Shown: in pieces, positions 26,421 to 37,873 of the stretch
Layout: each line of letters begins with the position of its first letter
Numbering within the stretch: position 1 is the first letter of the stretch
NCBI GenBank assembly: GCA_003971905.1
Contig: RSEE01000032.1
Span: 1 to 64,000 of the forward strand
Direction of reading: 5' to 3'
Length of the DNA: 64,000 bases
Source: Moniliella sp. 'wahieum'
Taxonomy: Eukaryota; Basidiomycota; Moniliellomycetes; Moniliellales; Moniliellaceae
Translations under genes and position numbers: made by a program
The notes under the pieces: generated by a model
Database searches by the model: none
Seen by the model: only the letters and a program-made list of their open reading frames with translations
What the model was told of the DNA's origin: nothing

Positions 26421-27855
26421 AGGGTTTGCTCCACTCATCTTCTCCTTTCTGATGCACACAGTCGTCAGTGCAAGTGGTTCTAATAAATAGATCCAGTTCT
26501 CATTGAGCCTTGAAGCTCTTGAAGCTTGATCCTCAGGCGCCGAAGTGAGCTAGAGCTATCAAACGCAGAGCTCAGAACGTGGCCTGTGCACCAACATTCC
26601 ATGCACGACGCGGGCGGGCAGAGAGCACCATTCCGACACTGTCGGCCGTAACAGTAACCTCAGCCCGATCCCCCCCTGAAAGTCTCCTGTCCAACTTCCC
26701 CCTCATTAGTTGGACCAGGAGAAGGTCACGCTGGGGCAGAGTCGAACGTGGTGCTGGCAATAAGGTTTCACTATTATTACTGGCGCGAAGCGCAAGAACC
26801 CCGTCTAACACCTTACGCGTTCTGTCCCTCCCCGGCCCATCCATCAGCTCCCTCGACATCCTCCTACTAGCCATCGACCATGCCATCCAGCAACCAGAGA
26901 GCAAGATTCTCGTTGCAAAAATATGTCCGACTTTAGCGGGATAATGCCCGAACAGGCTCTCACTTCAACATCCTTAGCTTTTCGGACAGCATCGAGTTGG
27001 AGGCTCCATGTACTAAACGGTGTGGCCTCCCACGCGATGGCAATCTTGCCTGAAGGAGGCCGAGGGGGAGCCAGCCCTCACCGGTGGCGCACGGGTACCA
27101 ACAGACGTAAGCCCGAAGCTCAAGCATCTTACCATACAGTCGTCGTCCTTTCGCCTTGCTGACAGCCTTGCAATGCCGAGTCCTATTAGTAGCGAGGCCG
27201 ATGTTGAGGGTGGACATTCTTCTCTTTTTTTCCTTCTGTATTTCCGAACCGCTTGGCCAATCTCCCCGCTTCTCTCCATACTATGAATACTGCCCCTTTC
27301 TTGATTATGAATTAAGGGACAAGTCGCAAACCATTCTCATCATCAACTCTTGAGAGACGCTTCTACCTGCCCAACAATGCTATAGAGATTGACCGATCCC
27401 GGCCTCCTCAATCCTTGACCGACCTACTTCCGTCTGTCTGCCGCCTCTAGTACTCCGGCAAAGACCTTGTTCCGCCATCCTTTTCCCCTGCTCACGGGAG
27501 CTGTGGGACAACTCAGTGCCAAGTCACTTTGACGCTTCCGTTACTTCACGAGTACATGACTTGCTTTCCTGACGTATGCCTCCCCCCCCCCGCTCACGGA
27601 CAATCGGTGAGCGGGACTTGTTTACAGGGGTACAGTAAATCCGTCGTCAGTATTAGTCTCTCTTGCGGAAAGAGTGAGTTTCCACAGTCGGACCGAATGG
27701 CCATATCCCCTTACTCCTTTGTCCCATGCCCGATGACTAGATGACTCCTATTTCCTCTCACGAACGAATTTGTCTTTCGCCCCGTCTGACAGATGACCTT
27801 GATACTCCGTTTCGCTTACCCTCATCGACGTTGCAGTAGCTTTACAAAAGTAGAA
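26420..27855. other. Start of AT-richer island, no recognised gene
   Basis: Base composition falls toward balanced GC from about here. Open frames on both strands at 26,570-26,945 (110-121 residues) have no motifs I recognise, and neither strand is clearly favoured. No RNA gene was found before 27,856. Confidence 0.45.
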
Positions 27856-27950
27856 CGACAATGACAGGATTCGAACCTGTGCAGGCAGAGCCTAATTGAT
27901 TACAAGAACCTCATTCAAGTCAATCCCCTTAACCCCTCGGGCACATTGTC
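27856..27950 (-). tRNA. tRNA-Ser(UGA) with 13-nt intron
   Basis: Read on the minus strand, acceptor halves GACAATG and CATTGTC pair, with G as discriminator. The T-arm ACAGGTTCGAATCCTGT is canonical, and a D-arm (GCCCGAGGGGTTAAGG) and long variable arm identify a serine tRNA. The anticodon loop reads CTTGAA, then 13 intron bases at the canonical 37/38 site, then A. The anticodon is TGA. It is the only confidently functional gene in the 26.4-35.7 kb stretch. Confidence 0.92.
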
Positions 27951-30306
27951 ACTGTCTCAAAAATGTTCTCCAACAGGCGCACCATGAGCTTGGAAAAGAC
28001 CAAGCTAGTACCATTGTGTCCTACGAAGCACATTTTTTTTGTTTCTCTGGAACGGGGAACGGGCATAGACCACCGCCCCAACGGTACGATTTTATCCTCT
28101 CCATGGCTGTTGGGTTGTCATCCGTCTTAGGACCGCTACGCGGACCCTGTGTCACGCATGAGTCAGCTTTTCCTTGCTTCCGAGCTCGCACCAGAGTCTT
28201 TTCTTCTAGACGATTCGGCAGTCACATAAACTTCTTCGTCGAATACGATGTTCAGTGCTCACATCCAACTAGTAGCGCCGATACCGACTGTATTACATCC
28301 CCATCTACTCATCCCCGAGCTGGTCGCAATGAGTACACACCCACAACCATGAACATTAGCGTCAATCTCGCTCTCTCTGCCACTGACGACACAACGATGG
28401 TGAACAAGCTTGATCCCTGTGGACACCCGCCCGCGAACCTCGGCCACCTATTGATGTCGAAGATGAGGAGCTCAAGGCGATCATCATTGAAGCGCACTAA
28501 CCATGGACCCCATTCTGATATCAGTGATTGCAGGATGTTCGACGACGTCCCTGGTCACGACCCTCCTTCCCTCTGAAATCAGAGAGGACCAGGGTTAATC
28601 AATAACGATATCAGGCTGTTCGGCGATATCCATACTGCCCGAGAAGTGATCAGCAGCGCCACAAATTCCAATGTTGACATGGTGGTCATCGAAATGGGTG
28701 TACATAGATATCATATAGAGACTAGGAAAACAGTATCTCGGCGTCCCTGGGCTCCATATCTCACAACCTTCAGTGCTTCAGGGGGAGACTTATAGTCACA
28801 CTCCGATGATGGCTCAGCGCTCAGTGGGCACCGTCGTGTCGGTATTTAAGATGGGCTGCCAAATGCCCCACCTGATCTCAAAGGCTTCTCAATCTTCTCG
28901 ATAAACTCAGCCTCGTTTTGGTCGCGTGCATTCGTGGTGGCAGTGGGTATGGGAGCCAGTCCATGGCACTCTCGAATGGTTCTATATAGATACTCAGGCA
29001 TTCCAGAGAGAGACAACGAGAAGGATGTGAGGCGTTTAGCAAGCTTCCTGGTCTCATCCGCCGTGAAGACGAGCGCGCATATGACACTTCAGATGAAAAC
29101 TGGCAAACATGTGGGCAATACCGGCAGCATCCCGCCTGAACGCGTTGTCCACCCAGTTATCCACGGATCCAAGCATTAAAAGTGATCAGAACGTGGAGGT
29201 CAGAACGCTGAGGTGGCCGAGCATACTAGTAAGGCAGCGGTCCCGTGCTCCCCGGCTTAGAACCAGTTGGGTTTCCTCATCAGGCCATGAGATGCCAAAG
29301 CCATCCAGACTGGACGGATGGGAGGCACATATCCAGATTGCGGCGTGCTTGGACACCAAATGAAACAGTTGGGTTGATGAACTGGACTCGCCTTTAAATC
29401 TTACACTGCATATCATTGCACGGATATGGCAGACGGACTAACGCGGAGCCAGCATACGCGCTCCCTTAGTGTCTCCCTAACCCCGATCCACCCCGATCCC
29501 AGAGTTCGCTCCCATGTTCCGATCGTGGCTAGCCAGACCATCAATGTTACGGGTCACTGATGGGTGCTGGCTCGCATAAACAACCCACCATATCGAAGCG
29601 TGCTTCCGTCGATCTGTGCGACCAAGATCGAGTCCTTTCCGTAGGGCTGAGGAGACCCGTGCGTGAGCTTAATTTGAGTGCCTACGAGTTCATGCTACTT
29701 CAAATTTGTGGTCTTTTAATTGGCATTGAGCGCATGTGAGCTTTAAGGTGAGCTGTCGGATTTGGACGTCGTCAGTTTCGTGATCCGAGCGTCTCGTTAT
29801 TGTTGTGAGAGTCTACCCTCATGCATTTACGTCCTTTCTGAGAGCGGAGAACGTACCTATTACTTTGGGTCTTCTTCATGTTTGACTGGTGTTGCTGTCA
29901 ATATAATAGCCTTTGTTCTATGTGTGTAAGAACATGATTTCCTTGCGAATCCATCCTTGACCGACCTGCAACACACCCGCATTACTCCACATAGCTCACC
30001 AGCATTACCTCTGACCTCCTTCAGCGACCACCTCTTGGTCTTCCCGATCCTTTCGTCCAGGCATCCTTTCCCGTCGATCTCCATCCAGCTTTCACTTTCC
30101 TCCGCACGGATCCCATCCCGACCCTATACATAGCTGAACAGTTATGTACTAACAGGACCGGTCTGACTCTGTCTTTGTCTGCGCCAACCTTCCAGCCAAT
30201 CTTCAAGGTTCTGCGTCCAGTACACACACGTTAGTAGTCGTGCTTGTTCTGGCGTATATACAATCTTGCCGCGTAGCCGACCCACCAATTCAAAGGCTTC
30301 TCACAT
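27951..30306. other. Gene-poor part of the AT-richer island
   Basis: No gene is supported. Scattered open frames of 60-226 residues lack motifs; the longest (27,896-28,576, plus) begins inside the tRNA and is not credible. Near 28,515-28,640 GATATC-containing words recur. No LTRs or terminal inverted repeats were recognised in this stretch. Confidence 0.5.
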
Positions 30307-30625
30307 TGTTACGGGTTGCGGCGGACCCGAGATGGTCCGATCCAAGCTAAGGTCCGCCTGCTCGGCACGTGCCTCCATTGAATAAAGCGTGCTCCACAGT
30401 CCAACTAAGTGTGATGATAGTTGGTTAAATTAGATGCGGTGACCCGAGAGGCCATGCATTCGCGCGACAATAGTCGCCCCCCACCTACTAAGTAAGTCCA
30501 AATCGGATGGCCTATTAACTAACTACTAAATAAGGCCACCGAGCTTCCAGTATCTTTGCGACGACTGTCGCCTCCTCTGTCCCCGTTTGCTTTTCTTTTC
30601 TGGGTCGCGCCTGCGGCGATTAACA
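30307..30625. mobile_element. Candidate solo LTR (weak)
   Basis: A 319-base stretch starts TGTTACGGGTTGCGG and ends GCGGCGATTAACA, giving the TGTTA...TAACA inverted termini typical of LTRs. The five bases on each side (CACAT and CCCTC) do not match, and no second copy was found in the window, so it may be a degraded solo LTR or a coincidence. It has no coding content. Confidence 0.3.
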
Positions 30626-31243
30626 CCCTCTTTTTCCTGTCTTCCTTTCTACACCCCTTCCATTCTCGTCTTCACTCTCGTCCCTTTCCGCGACTCCTGC
30701 CCGCTTTCCAGCCAATTGATCCACTGTACTGGCAGGCAGCCTCCTCTTTTGTTAGCCCCCGAAGTTCTCTTCCGACCTCGCCCTGAAGCACTCCATCAGT
30801 CCAGTCGCGCGAGCCTTTCTTCGGCCGCGTCGATTTCCAGTCTCTAACATCTCAGTTGAGGCAGAGTGTTTGTCCACCTCTGCTTCTTCCCGTACCTACC
30901 GACGCCCCGGAGGCTTCAGACACGTTACTACGACCTCAGTCGGTACAGACGCAGCTTTTTTGCCACACGTGCAGCCGCCCCATCAAAGGCCTCTCCTCGT
31001 CCATAGCTCCGCTCGGATTCATCAACTAACCCAAGCCCGAAACTATTACCGTGAGTCGGCTAATCGGATCTCCAATGGATTAGTTGTACCCCCTAGGCCT
31101 TAACCTCCCTGGGCGGGCCCCCTGGCAGCGCCCGCGCGTACAATGCCTGGTGCAGAGAATGTTGGGCGCAGCCTGTTCTCTGCAGCAACAGTGCTTCTTC
31201 AGTTAGGCCCCTGGCTAGCCAAATCTGGCCAGGGGCAAAATAC
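30626..31243. other. Pyrimidine-rich stretch and paired hairpins
   Basis: A CT-rich stretch (30,626-30,850) is followed by a short open frame whose product contains FCHTCSRPIKG, a lone CxxC pair. Two perfect nine-base stem hairpins follow at 31,151-31,184 and 31,207-31,236. No gene could be assigned. Confidence 0.5.
31151..31236. repeat. Two consecutive perfect hairpins
   Basis: TGCAGAGAA (31,151-31,159) pairs with TTCTCTGCA (31,176-31,184) across 16 bases. GCCCCTGGC (31,207-31,215) pairs with GCCAGGGGC (31,228-31,236) across 12 bases. Both stems are perfect and the two hairpins are 22 bases apart. Confidence 0.75.
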
Positions 31244-32335
31244 TTGCCTATAGTGCATTGTATGGAGCCCCCCACATGTGAGTGGCGCAATCTGCTCTAC
31301 CCCTCACCGCAGCCCACACGTGACAAGAGCCAGCCAGACCCCCCTGGTCCTGCCTCTTTCCACACACACCCCACCACCATCCCTCGCCGCCGTTCCACCA
31401 GAGTAAGTGCAAAACAGCCCGTCCAGGCAATGCTCGTGCGAGCCCCTCTCCGCGGACCCAGCAATATCGCCAGTCCAGGCACACCCTCACCGTCAACAAC
31501 AAGCTAGGACGTTGGCAGGCAGCCGAAATGGATGAGCTGTACGTGGACGAGCCCCCCCCCCGCCAATCTGACCTCGCCCCCCACCCGCATTCGGACGATC
31601 CTGAATAGCCGCATGTCATGGTGCAGGCGCCCAGGCGAATATATGATCCAGAAAAGTGTCGATAAAGATACCACAAGCGAGACGCACAAGGTCACGCCAG
31701 TGCCACTGGGTAAGAATGGTCGAATTCTTTAGCATGTCGGCCAGATAGCACGTTTTGCTGATGGTGGTCAAGAGTCCACCGCTCCCGGCGCCTCCCCCAC
31801 TAGATCCACCTTCAAGAGGGCCATAGCCAACATCTTCCAGAGGCGGGCAACGCTCGGCACAAGCTATTTGAATGATGAGGTGCGTTAACCCAAACTCCTA
31901 AACCATGAGCTACTAACAAATAACACAGCGTCCAGTTGCCACAGAGCATGCACCGTATCGATCGAGGCAACGGAAGGCGCGCCATTGCAGCCTTTCAGGC
32001 TGATTTCGTGCGTCATAAGTTCCAGTCTACTTTCGCAGCCTCTCTCACCACACGAGCTCACTGCCACCAAGCTGGTACGTACTGGCCTCGCCTCTTCACG
32101 CGTTGCTCTCCTCGCAATATGGCCACATAACTTACTTCACCCGTTCTCATCAGCGCTCTGTTGCTACGTACCGAACGGCATTGACTTCCAGAGGGAAATG
32201 GGATGTGTCTTACACATCAGCTGCCCTGACCCATCTGCCCTGTGCACAGTCTTGCTCAACCGGAGTCTGAACAGCAGCAACCGCTGCAGTGACATTTTCA
32301 GTGCCATCACTGTCTCTTGTCCGATCATAATTTAA
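31244..32335 (+). other. Orphan spliced reading frame, unrecognised
   Basis: A protein-like stretch at 31,430-31,610 (LTVNNKLGRWQAAEMDELYV) is followed by apparent introns: a short one near 31,709-31,731 (donor GTAAGA); one near 31,880-31,929 with donor GTGCGT, a perfect TACTAAC branch site and ACACAG acceptor; and one near 32,075-32,154 with donor GTACGT. The stretches between look coding by composition, but phases do not agree throughout as sequenced. No family is recognised. It could be a degenerate host gene or part of an old mobile element; I do not decide. Confidence 0.3.
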
Positions 32336-35300
32336 GTACGTCCCCGTCCCGTTGTCGTCCAGCAGGTCATCCGACTTTTTTCATTCATCGCCCCGCAAGC
32401 TATCTCTACTGGGCTGGACGAGTGCATGAGATAATTTCGCGGCCATTGCGGACACGCATCTTCGCAAGGTTACCCTGAAAATTGTATCGCCTAGCGTGCG
32501 ACCCTGTACATTTCACGCACCACCGTCGCATCGCAGTAACCGGGCATAAATAATAGAGACGAGGAGGATGCATGGGACTCGAAGGCACTGCAGTCAACCT
32601 CTTTGGCACAGACGGGACAGACGGCATGGACGATGACCGCACAGACGACTCTGAGACTGAGTAGTGATTCCATACATTCCCAAGACCTCTCAATGGCAAG
32701 CCCTCAAGTCCATATTGACCCATCGCAATGCAAAAAAGTACACTCGAAGACGATTGCACTGCATTCGATGGTGCTAGAATGAGTACTAGTATAAACGTAA
32801 TACCAATAGTAACCCAGGGAGAGCGAGCATAGGAGGATCATATTCGTCAGATACGTCGCCCGTGGGCACGTCAATGACATTTCTGACTTTCAAGGGGTGA
32901 CGTCGGCGACATAACTGACCTGCAGGGGGATGACATCGAGACATATCTGACGTTCAGGGTGGTGCATCGACGACGTCCCTGACCTGCAGCGCGCTGACAG
33001 AATTGCCTCACCCGCGCAAATTACTCCTCTGACATTTTTGAAGGTATTTTTATCTTAGACATAATGATGTCTTTTGGTGATCCGCTTGCGATTATCATTG
33101 CCACCATGATTGAGAGGGCAGTGCTAATAAGAGTTCCTTGCACCCCCTCAGTGGGTTGGTAAGAAGCTAGCTTAGCTGAAGACTTGTAGCTCTCCACTTT
33201 GCCTTCACATGCTTTGTCTGAAGTTGCTTTGCAGCTGAACGCTGATACCGTAGGATCATCTTTTGTGTTCCAGCCCATGGACTTAGTCAATGCTATTACA
33301 GATTCCATCTGTAATGCTCGTCCATAAAGGTCACTTGGTTCAGACGAGGAAGCAATTTCATGATGACAACATTGAACCAAAAAGCTGACATTGAACCAAG
33401 AAGAAATTCAAGCCAGGACCGCTTTGACGGTTCGATCCACTGTTGTACCCTTGTCGTCCGAATACTACCTACAGATCACTACACAAATCCTAAACCAAAA
33501 CGAGACCCGTACCTGCTTGCATACTGTGCAAAAAACAATTTATGACGTTTATAATGGAAGCTCTACCCCCCCCAAAGCGATGTTATCCAAACTGCTTCAC
33601 CGATGACCTCAACCGTATCTTGCATTTCCTCTGAGTGATATCATACTATCACTCAAGGTTCTTCCAGACGATCTGAACATATCACCAAATGACAACGGAG
33701 AAAGCAACTTGAGTGCTAGCTAACCATTATTCTAAGGGAAGAGTATAAGAGACTCGGTAAGTGACGCTGTTTCGTTCAAGGTCAGCTGGGTCCAGAGAGG
33801 AGACAAATAATCCCTGTCTATTGATGGGCACAAGCCCCAAGGCAGTAATGCCCAGAACGTCATCATTCCTTTAGAGCAGTTGGTGGGTTGCGCTGAACTC
33901 GCGAGATTTGTCGAGTTGAGTCCCCGAGAGGTGGGTGCTGAAGGTAAGCGCTAACACAAAAATGTCCCAAAACAAAACTGTCGCAGGGCTCACTAGAAGA
34001 CAAGACGCTTCTTGAAGCCGCAGAGGTTGCAACGGAAATAGTATGGGTAGCAACTCGGTATTGTCCTTTGATATCACTAGCGTGTGTCCCCTTGAATGTT
34101 TGACCGGTTAAAGCTCTATCCGACCCATAGACCGGGTGAGTGATAAATCTCGTTGAAATGAGCGCATTCCTTCTAGTGGTATCTATAAGCCAAGTTAGGC
34201 ATGTCCACAGATGGTCGCCCATAGAGACGAGTTTAAATGCAAGAAAGTAGAAAGTGACCCAAATGGATATTTCCGATTAGTCTAATGGATAGATCCTGAA
34301 AGGGTTAATATGTTCGATGCCTGCAACTAGACTTGTGTGAGAAAAGGATAAGGATTGTATGGCATAATGTGGAATAGATGTGGGGTTTATACATCTGGAA
34401 GAGAGAGAGCCCCTAGCAGCTTAATCTCATGACACTACTTGAGAGAGTAGTATCGAGAGTAGGCAATGTCAGAATGAGCCGAAGGTCTGGTTAGCATACC
34501 TTCGTATAAGAGTTGCAGTATCAGGTGTTCTCACTAACAATGACAAGTCCACATCCGTTAAATTTGTAGCCGGGGTGACAGTACTTTTCTCATAGTTGCC
34601 TCGCAGCCAAACCAAAAAAGATGGGGGTTGTTAGTGAAATAATCTGCTTTGCAAAATGACACTAGTGAAAACTGTGGATACCCCCAACGATTAGTCTCAA
34701 TAATGACAGGCAAGACGCAAGAGCATTGCAGTCCACCAAGGATGCAACACAGATACCCCAAGGAAAGCAAGGAGATGCATAGCCTGCTCTCATCTCGAGT
34801 CAGTGTAACTAAGCGAGCATCACTGTCACCCATGGAAAATACAGCAAAACCGTACAAGACCGGAGTATACCCTGCGACAACATTTTGTGAGTTATGTAAC
34901 TTGGGCCAGTTGCTTCCCCTGTAGTGGTGTGGTAGGAATCCTCGGCTCCTTTCCATGTGCGGCTACCCAACAAGGCTGGACGAAGTTCATTTTTTTCCTT
35001 TTAACCAGGAGCACCGCACACCAGTCCACCGCTCAGTGTACACACCCATCCGTTCGCGCAGCAAAAAAAAACAAAAAAAAAAAAAAGATCATGAGATGTC
35101 CCGCTTAAGGCGGGGTCCATTGGCGTTTCCACTGGTCATCCCAAGGCGGTTGTATGTGTAGCGATATTTGCTGTCGGAATAGCTTCAACATGAGCATGAT
35201 GTTGGACACGAACGAGACTATTGCATGGGCAGCCTCGGCGATGTGAGCTATGTTCGGCATTGTGTCCGACCGTGATAGAGTCAGTATGGACAATGGGCTC

Positions 35301-35745
35301 AGTGCTGGAGAGCCACTGAAGCGCTACTGAGCCTATTGCCCATCCGTGCCCCATAATGGGAACACGCCTGCGTCCAAAGAAGCCGGACGACATCAAGTTT
35401 AGTGTGATCTCGCTTGTGGCCCGTGACCACAAAGTCGTCGCGAGTTTGCCTCGATAGCCTTGCGGATGGCAGGGTTGGAGACGGGAGGGCGGGGGTTAGG
35501 GGGGGGGGGGGTTGCTCTGTGCCCCATCCACCATCGCAAGCATCACCTGGCCGATGGGCAGTCCCGGAGGGCATTGGGAAGGGTGCTCGGGCATGAACAG
35601 ATCCAGATCCAGTTTTCGTTTGCGATGGGACGAGCCGAAGCCCATGTTGACCTGTAGCGCGCAACCGGTACCTCCGAAGTGGAGGCGTATAGCAGTACAT
35701 TGATACACTTGGGCCACTGTCCACCACAAACATATCCGGGTCAAC
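32336..35745. other. AT-richest, gene-poor stretch
   Basis: No gene is recognised. The lowest GC of the window is around 33.0-34.9 kb. Minus-strand frames at 33,021-33,380 (119 residues) and 34,558-34,956 (132 residues) have no motifs I know. Degenerate tandem units containing TGACCTGCAGGG and GACGTC lie at 32,860-32,995. An A-rich tract (35,063-35,086) could be the tail of a retroposed copy. Confidence 0.5.
32860..32995. repeat. Degenerate tandem repeat with TGACCTGCAGGG cores
   Basis: Three to four diverged units of roughly 35-45 bases share TGAC(C/G)T(G/T)CAGGG followed by GAC(A/G)TCG-type words. Divergence suggests an old array. Confidence 0.5.
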
Positions 35746-37873
35746 GGCAAGCAAAGTGGCAAAGGCCATAATCAGATTTGATTTGGCCGGATATACTGAC
35801 GTTGGGGCAGGTCTATCCGGGTGGACCCAGCCCCTCCTAAAAACGGCCCTTGAAAGCAAGCGCTTCGTCACCTTTCTCACCGCCCTCACCAAGAGTATAT
35901 TTACCACGGCACTGCCCCTGGACGCGAGCTCTCGTTGGCCTCCCGCCTTCCCCCCCTGGAGAAGGCATCGGGAGGTATCCGCCCCTCGCCTGTGGGGAGT
36001 TGATCTACCGCCTGTGCGCCAAGGCCATCGCTCGAGCGATCGCCCCCAACAGCTGGCTTCTCCCCACCCAGCTGGGAGTAGCATCGCAAAACGGGGTGGA
36101 GCCTATCGTATGGATGGTCGAGCGCATGATAGCGCCAGATGGGGAGAACGATGCGGAACTGGGCGACTGACTTCAGCCACGTCGCCATGCTCGACTTTAC
36201 CAACGCGTTCAACACTGTGCGCCGTCGCACACTCGCCAAGGCGCTCCATGCCTACGCCCCCCATCTCCTCACCTTGGGCCGATGGATCTACGATTCCCCC
36301 ACCCAGCTTTGGGTCGCGTCGGGCGGAAATGAGACCAGCGTCCTGTCGGCAGAGGGCGTACGGCAGGGCGACCCCCTCGCCCCCTTTTTCTTCTCCATCG
36401 CAGTGCGGCCCACGCTAGAGAAGTTGAGAGATGCTCTGCCGCAGCCGGGGCACCTGGTGATGGCATACCTGGACGACATTACGAGATCTTCGGTCCAGGG
36501 CCCGGCATTATCGGCTAAGCCGCGGAGATTTTGGAACGACGCGTCAGGCCTCAAGCTCAACCTGCGCAAGTGTGTCGAGCGGGACCGGGACCAGATTCGG
36601 GAGGATGGTCTGCAGGTTCTGGGCACTTGTGTGGGAGGGGTAGACTGTCGTCGATCCTGGCTCCGGGCCCAACTGACCAGTCTGAGGGAGAACATGCTTA
36701 AGTTTGATGGCATCACCCGCCAGGGACGCCTCTTACTATGGCGGCTCGGCAGCACTCAGACCAAGCTGCGCCACCTGCTCCGCACCATGCAGATGGAAGG
36801 AGAGCTAGACGACGTGCTGGCCGAGATTGATGCCTTCATCTGTACGGAGTTCAGACGGATCCGGGCGACGAGGATCCCCAAGGTGCCAAGGACGACCACT
36901 TCGACATGCTCATGAGCCTGCCTCTCCGGATGGGAGGATGTGGCAGCCCGCTTTACTCGTATATTGCGCCCCACCCATGCCGCGGCCAACGAGGTCAACG
37001 ACTATCTTATTACCACTTATGTTGACCCAGCGGGACCGCAAACGGCTACGGCCAACGCATTTACGAAGCAACGCCAACGCTGCCGCGAGATGTGGGAGCA
37101 AAGTCGACAGGAGCTGCTCCAGAAGCTGGGCGCTACCGATGGTCGCCATGTGGTTGAGCACAGCAACCCGCTGAGCCACAACTGGCTCTCCGCCATTCCG
37201 TCCGTCCCGTACCTCAAGCTCTCCGACCAGCAGGTCCAGGTTGGTCTCCAGCTCCGCACGCTGTGCCGTACCACGCGCAGCATGTGCAAGTGCGGTGTCA
37301 TGTCCTCGCTGGAGCAGATCATGTATTGCACCCGCTCCCAGGCCAAGTTTGGTGCGTTGCATGACGCAGTGCGGGAGCCCATTCTCCAGCTCCTACGCTC
37401 CATTCCCGACACCCACGTCCACAACGAAGCTATGGTGGAGGACGAGGATGGCAGGAGATAGTGGACACAGCGCACCGACTACCGCGTGATGGGGCCCGGA
37501 GCACTCGGAGGATCAGGAATGGAGGTCGACCACACGCTGCGCGACACGGGATCGCTGGAGGCGCAGCGCGTTCCGGAGAGGGTGGTGCATGAGAGAACCG
37601 CAACCCCTTGGAATGCCGGGAGAAGGAGCTGCTTCGGATGCTTGAACAAGTAGAATGCGACAAGAACGCCAAGTACCAGGGACGCACTCAAGAGCCGTTT
37701 TTCCCCTGGTTTTGACGACGCGAGGATACTACGGCACCAAGACGGCGGGCAAGTTGTTTGCGCATTGGAAGGAGTGGCTACTAAGTCTCAGTGAAATGGT
37801 TCCTCGCTCGGATGTCAACCACGTTCCTCTGTGTCCACAAGCGCTTCCTAGGGTACGGGACCGGATGGCGTGA
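35746..37873 (+). mobile_element. Non-LTR retrotransposon (LINE) with reverse transcriptase
   Basis: Reverse transcriptase motifs appear in order: YPPLACGELIYRLCAKAIAR, QLGVASQNGVEPIVWMVER, AMLDFTNAFNTVRRRT (catalytic Asp of motif A), LSAEGVRQGDPLAPFFFSIA (motif B) and HLVMAYLDDI (YLDD-type motif C, about 36,459-36,480). A thumb-like region follows, then a C-terminal Cys-rich piece (MCKCGVMSSLEQIMYC, about 37,280-37,330) as in several LINE clades, and a final conserved block (FFPLVLTTRGYYGT) ending at 37,873. Frame changes near 35,930, 36,165, 36,915 and 37,600 mean it is not translatable as sequenced, by decay or assembly indels. No 5' endonuclease domain is recognised, so it is probably 5'-truncated. 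No target-site duplication was found. Confidence 0.8.

Noticed and set aside
27896-28576. 226-residue plus frame
   Set aside because: It starts inside the tRNA-Ser gene and shows no conserved features.
30870-31103. CxxC-containing short frame (FCHTCSRPIKG) as a zinc-finger gene
   Set aside because: A single CxxC pair without a partner pair is not enough for a zinc finger.
33021-33380. 119-residue minus frame as a possible gene
   Set aside because: The composition is protein-like but there is no family, start context or splice signal to support it.
34272-34330. tRNA-like sequence with TAGTCTAATGGATA and GTTCGATGCC
   Set aside because: It resembles A and B boxes but no acceptor or T stem pairs could be formed.
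35299-36084. 261-residue minus frame
   Set aside because: It lies opposite the LINE reverse transcriptase and its flank and has no motifs of its own.
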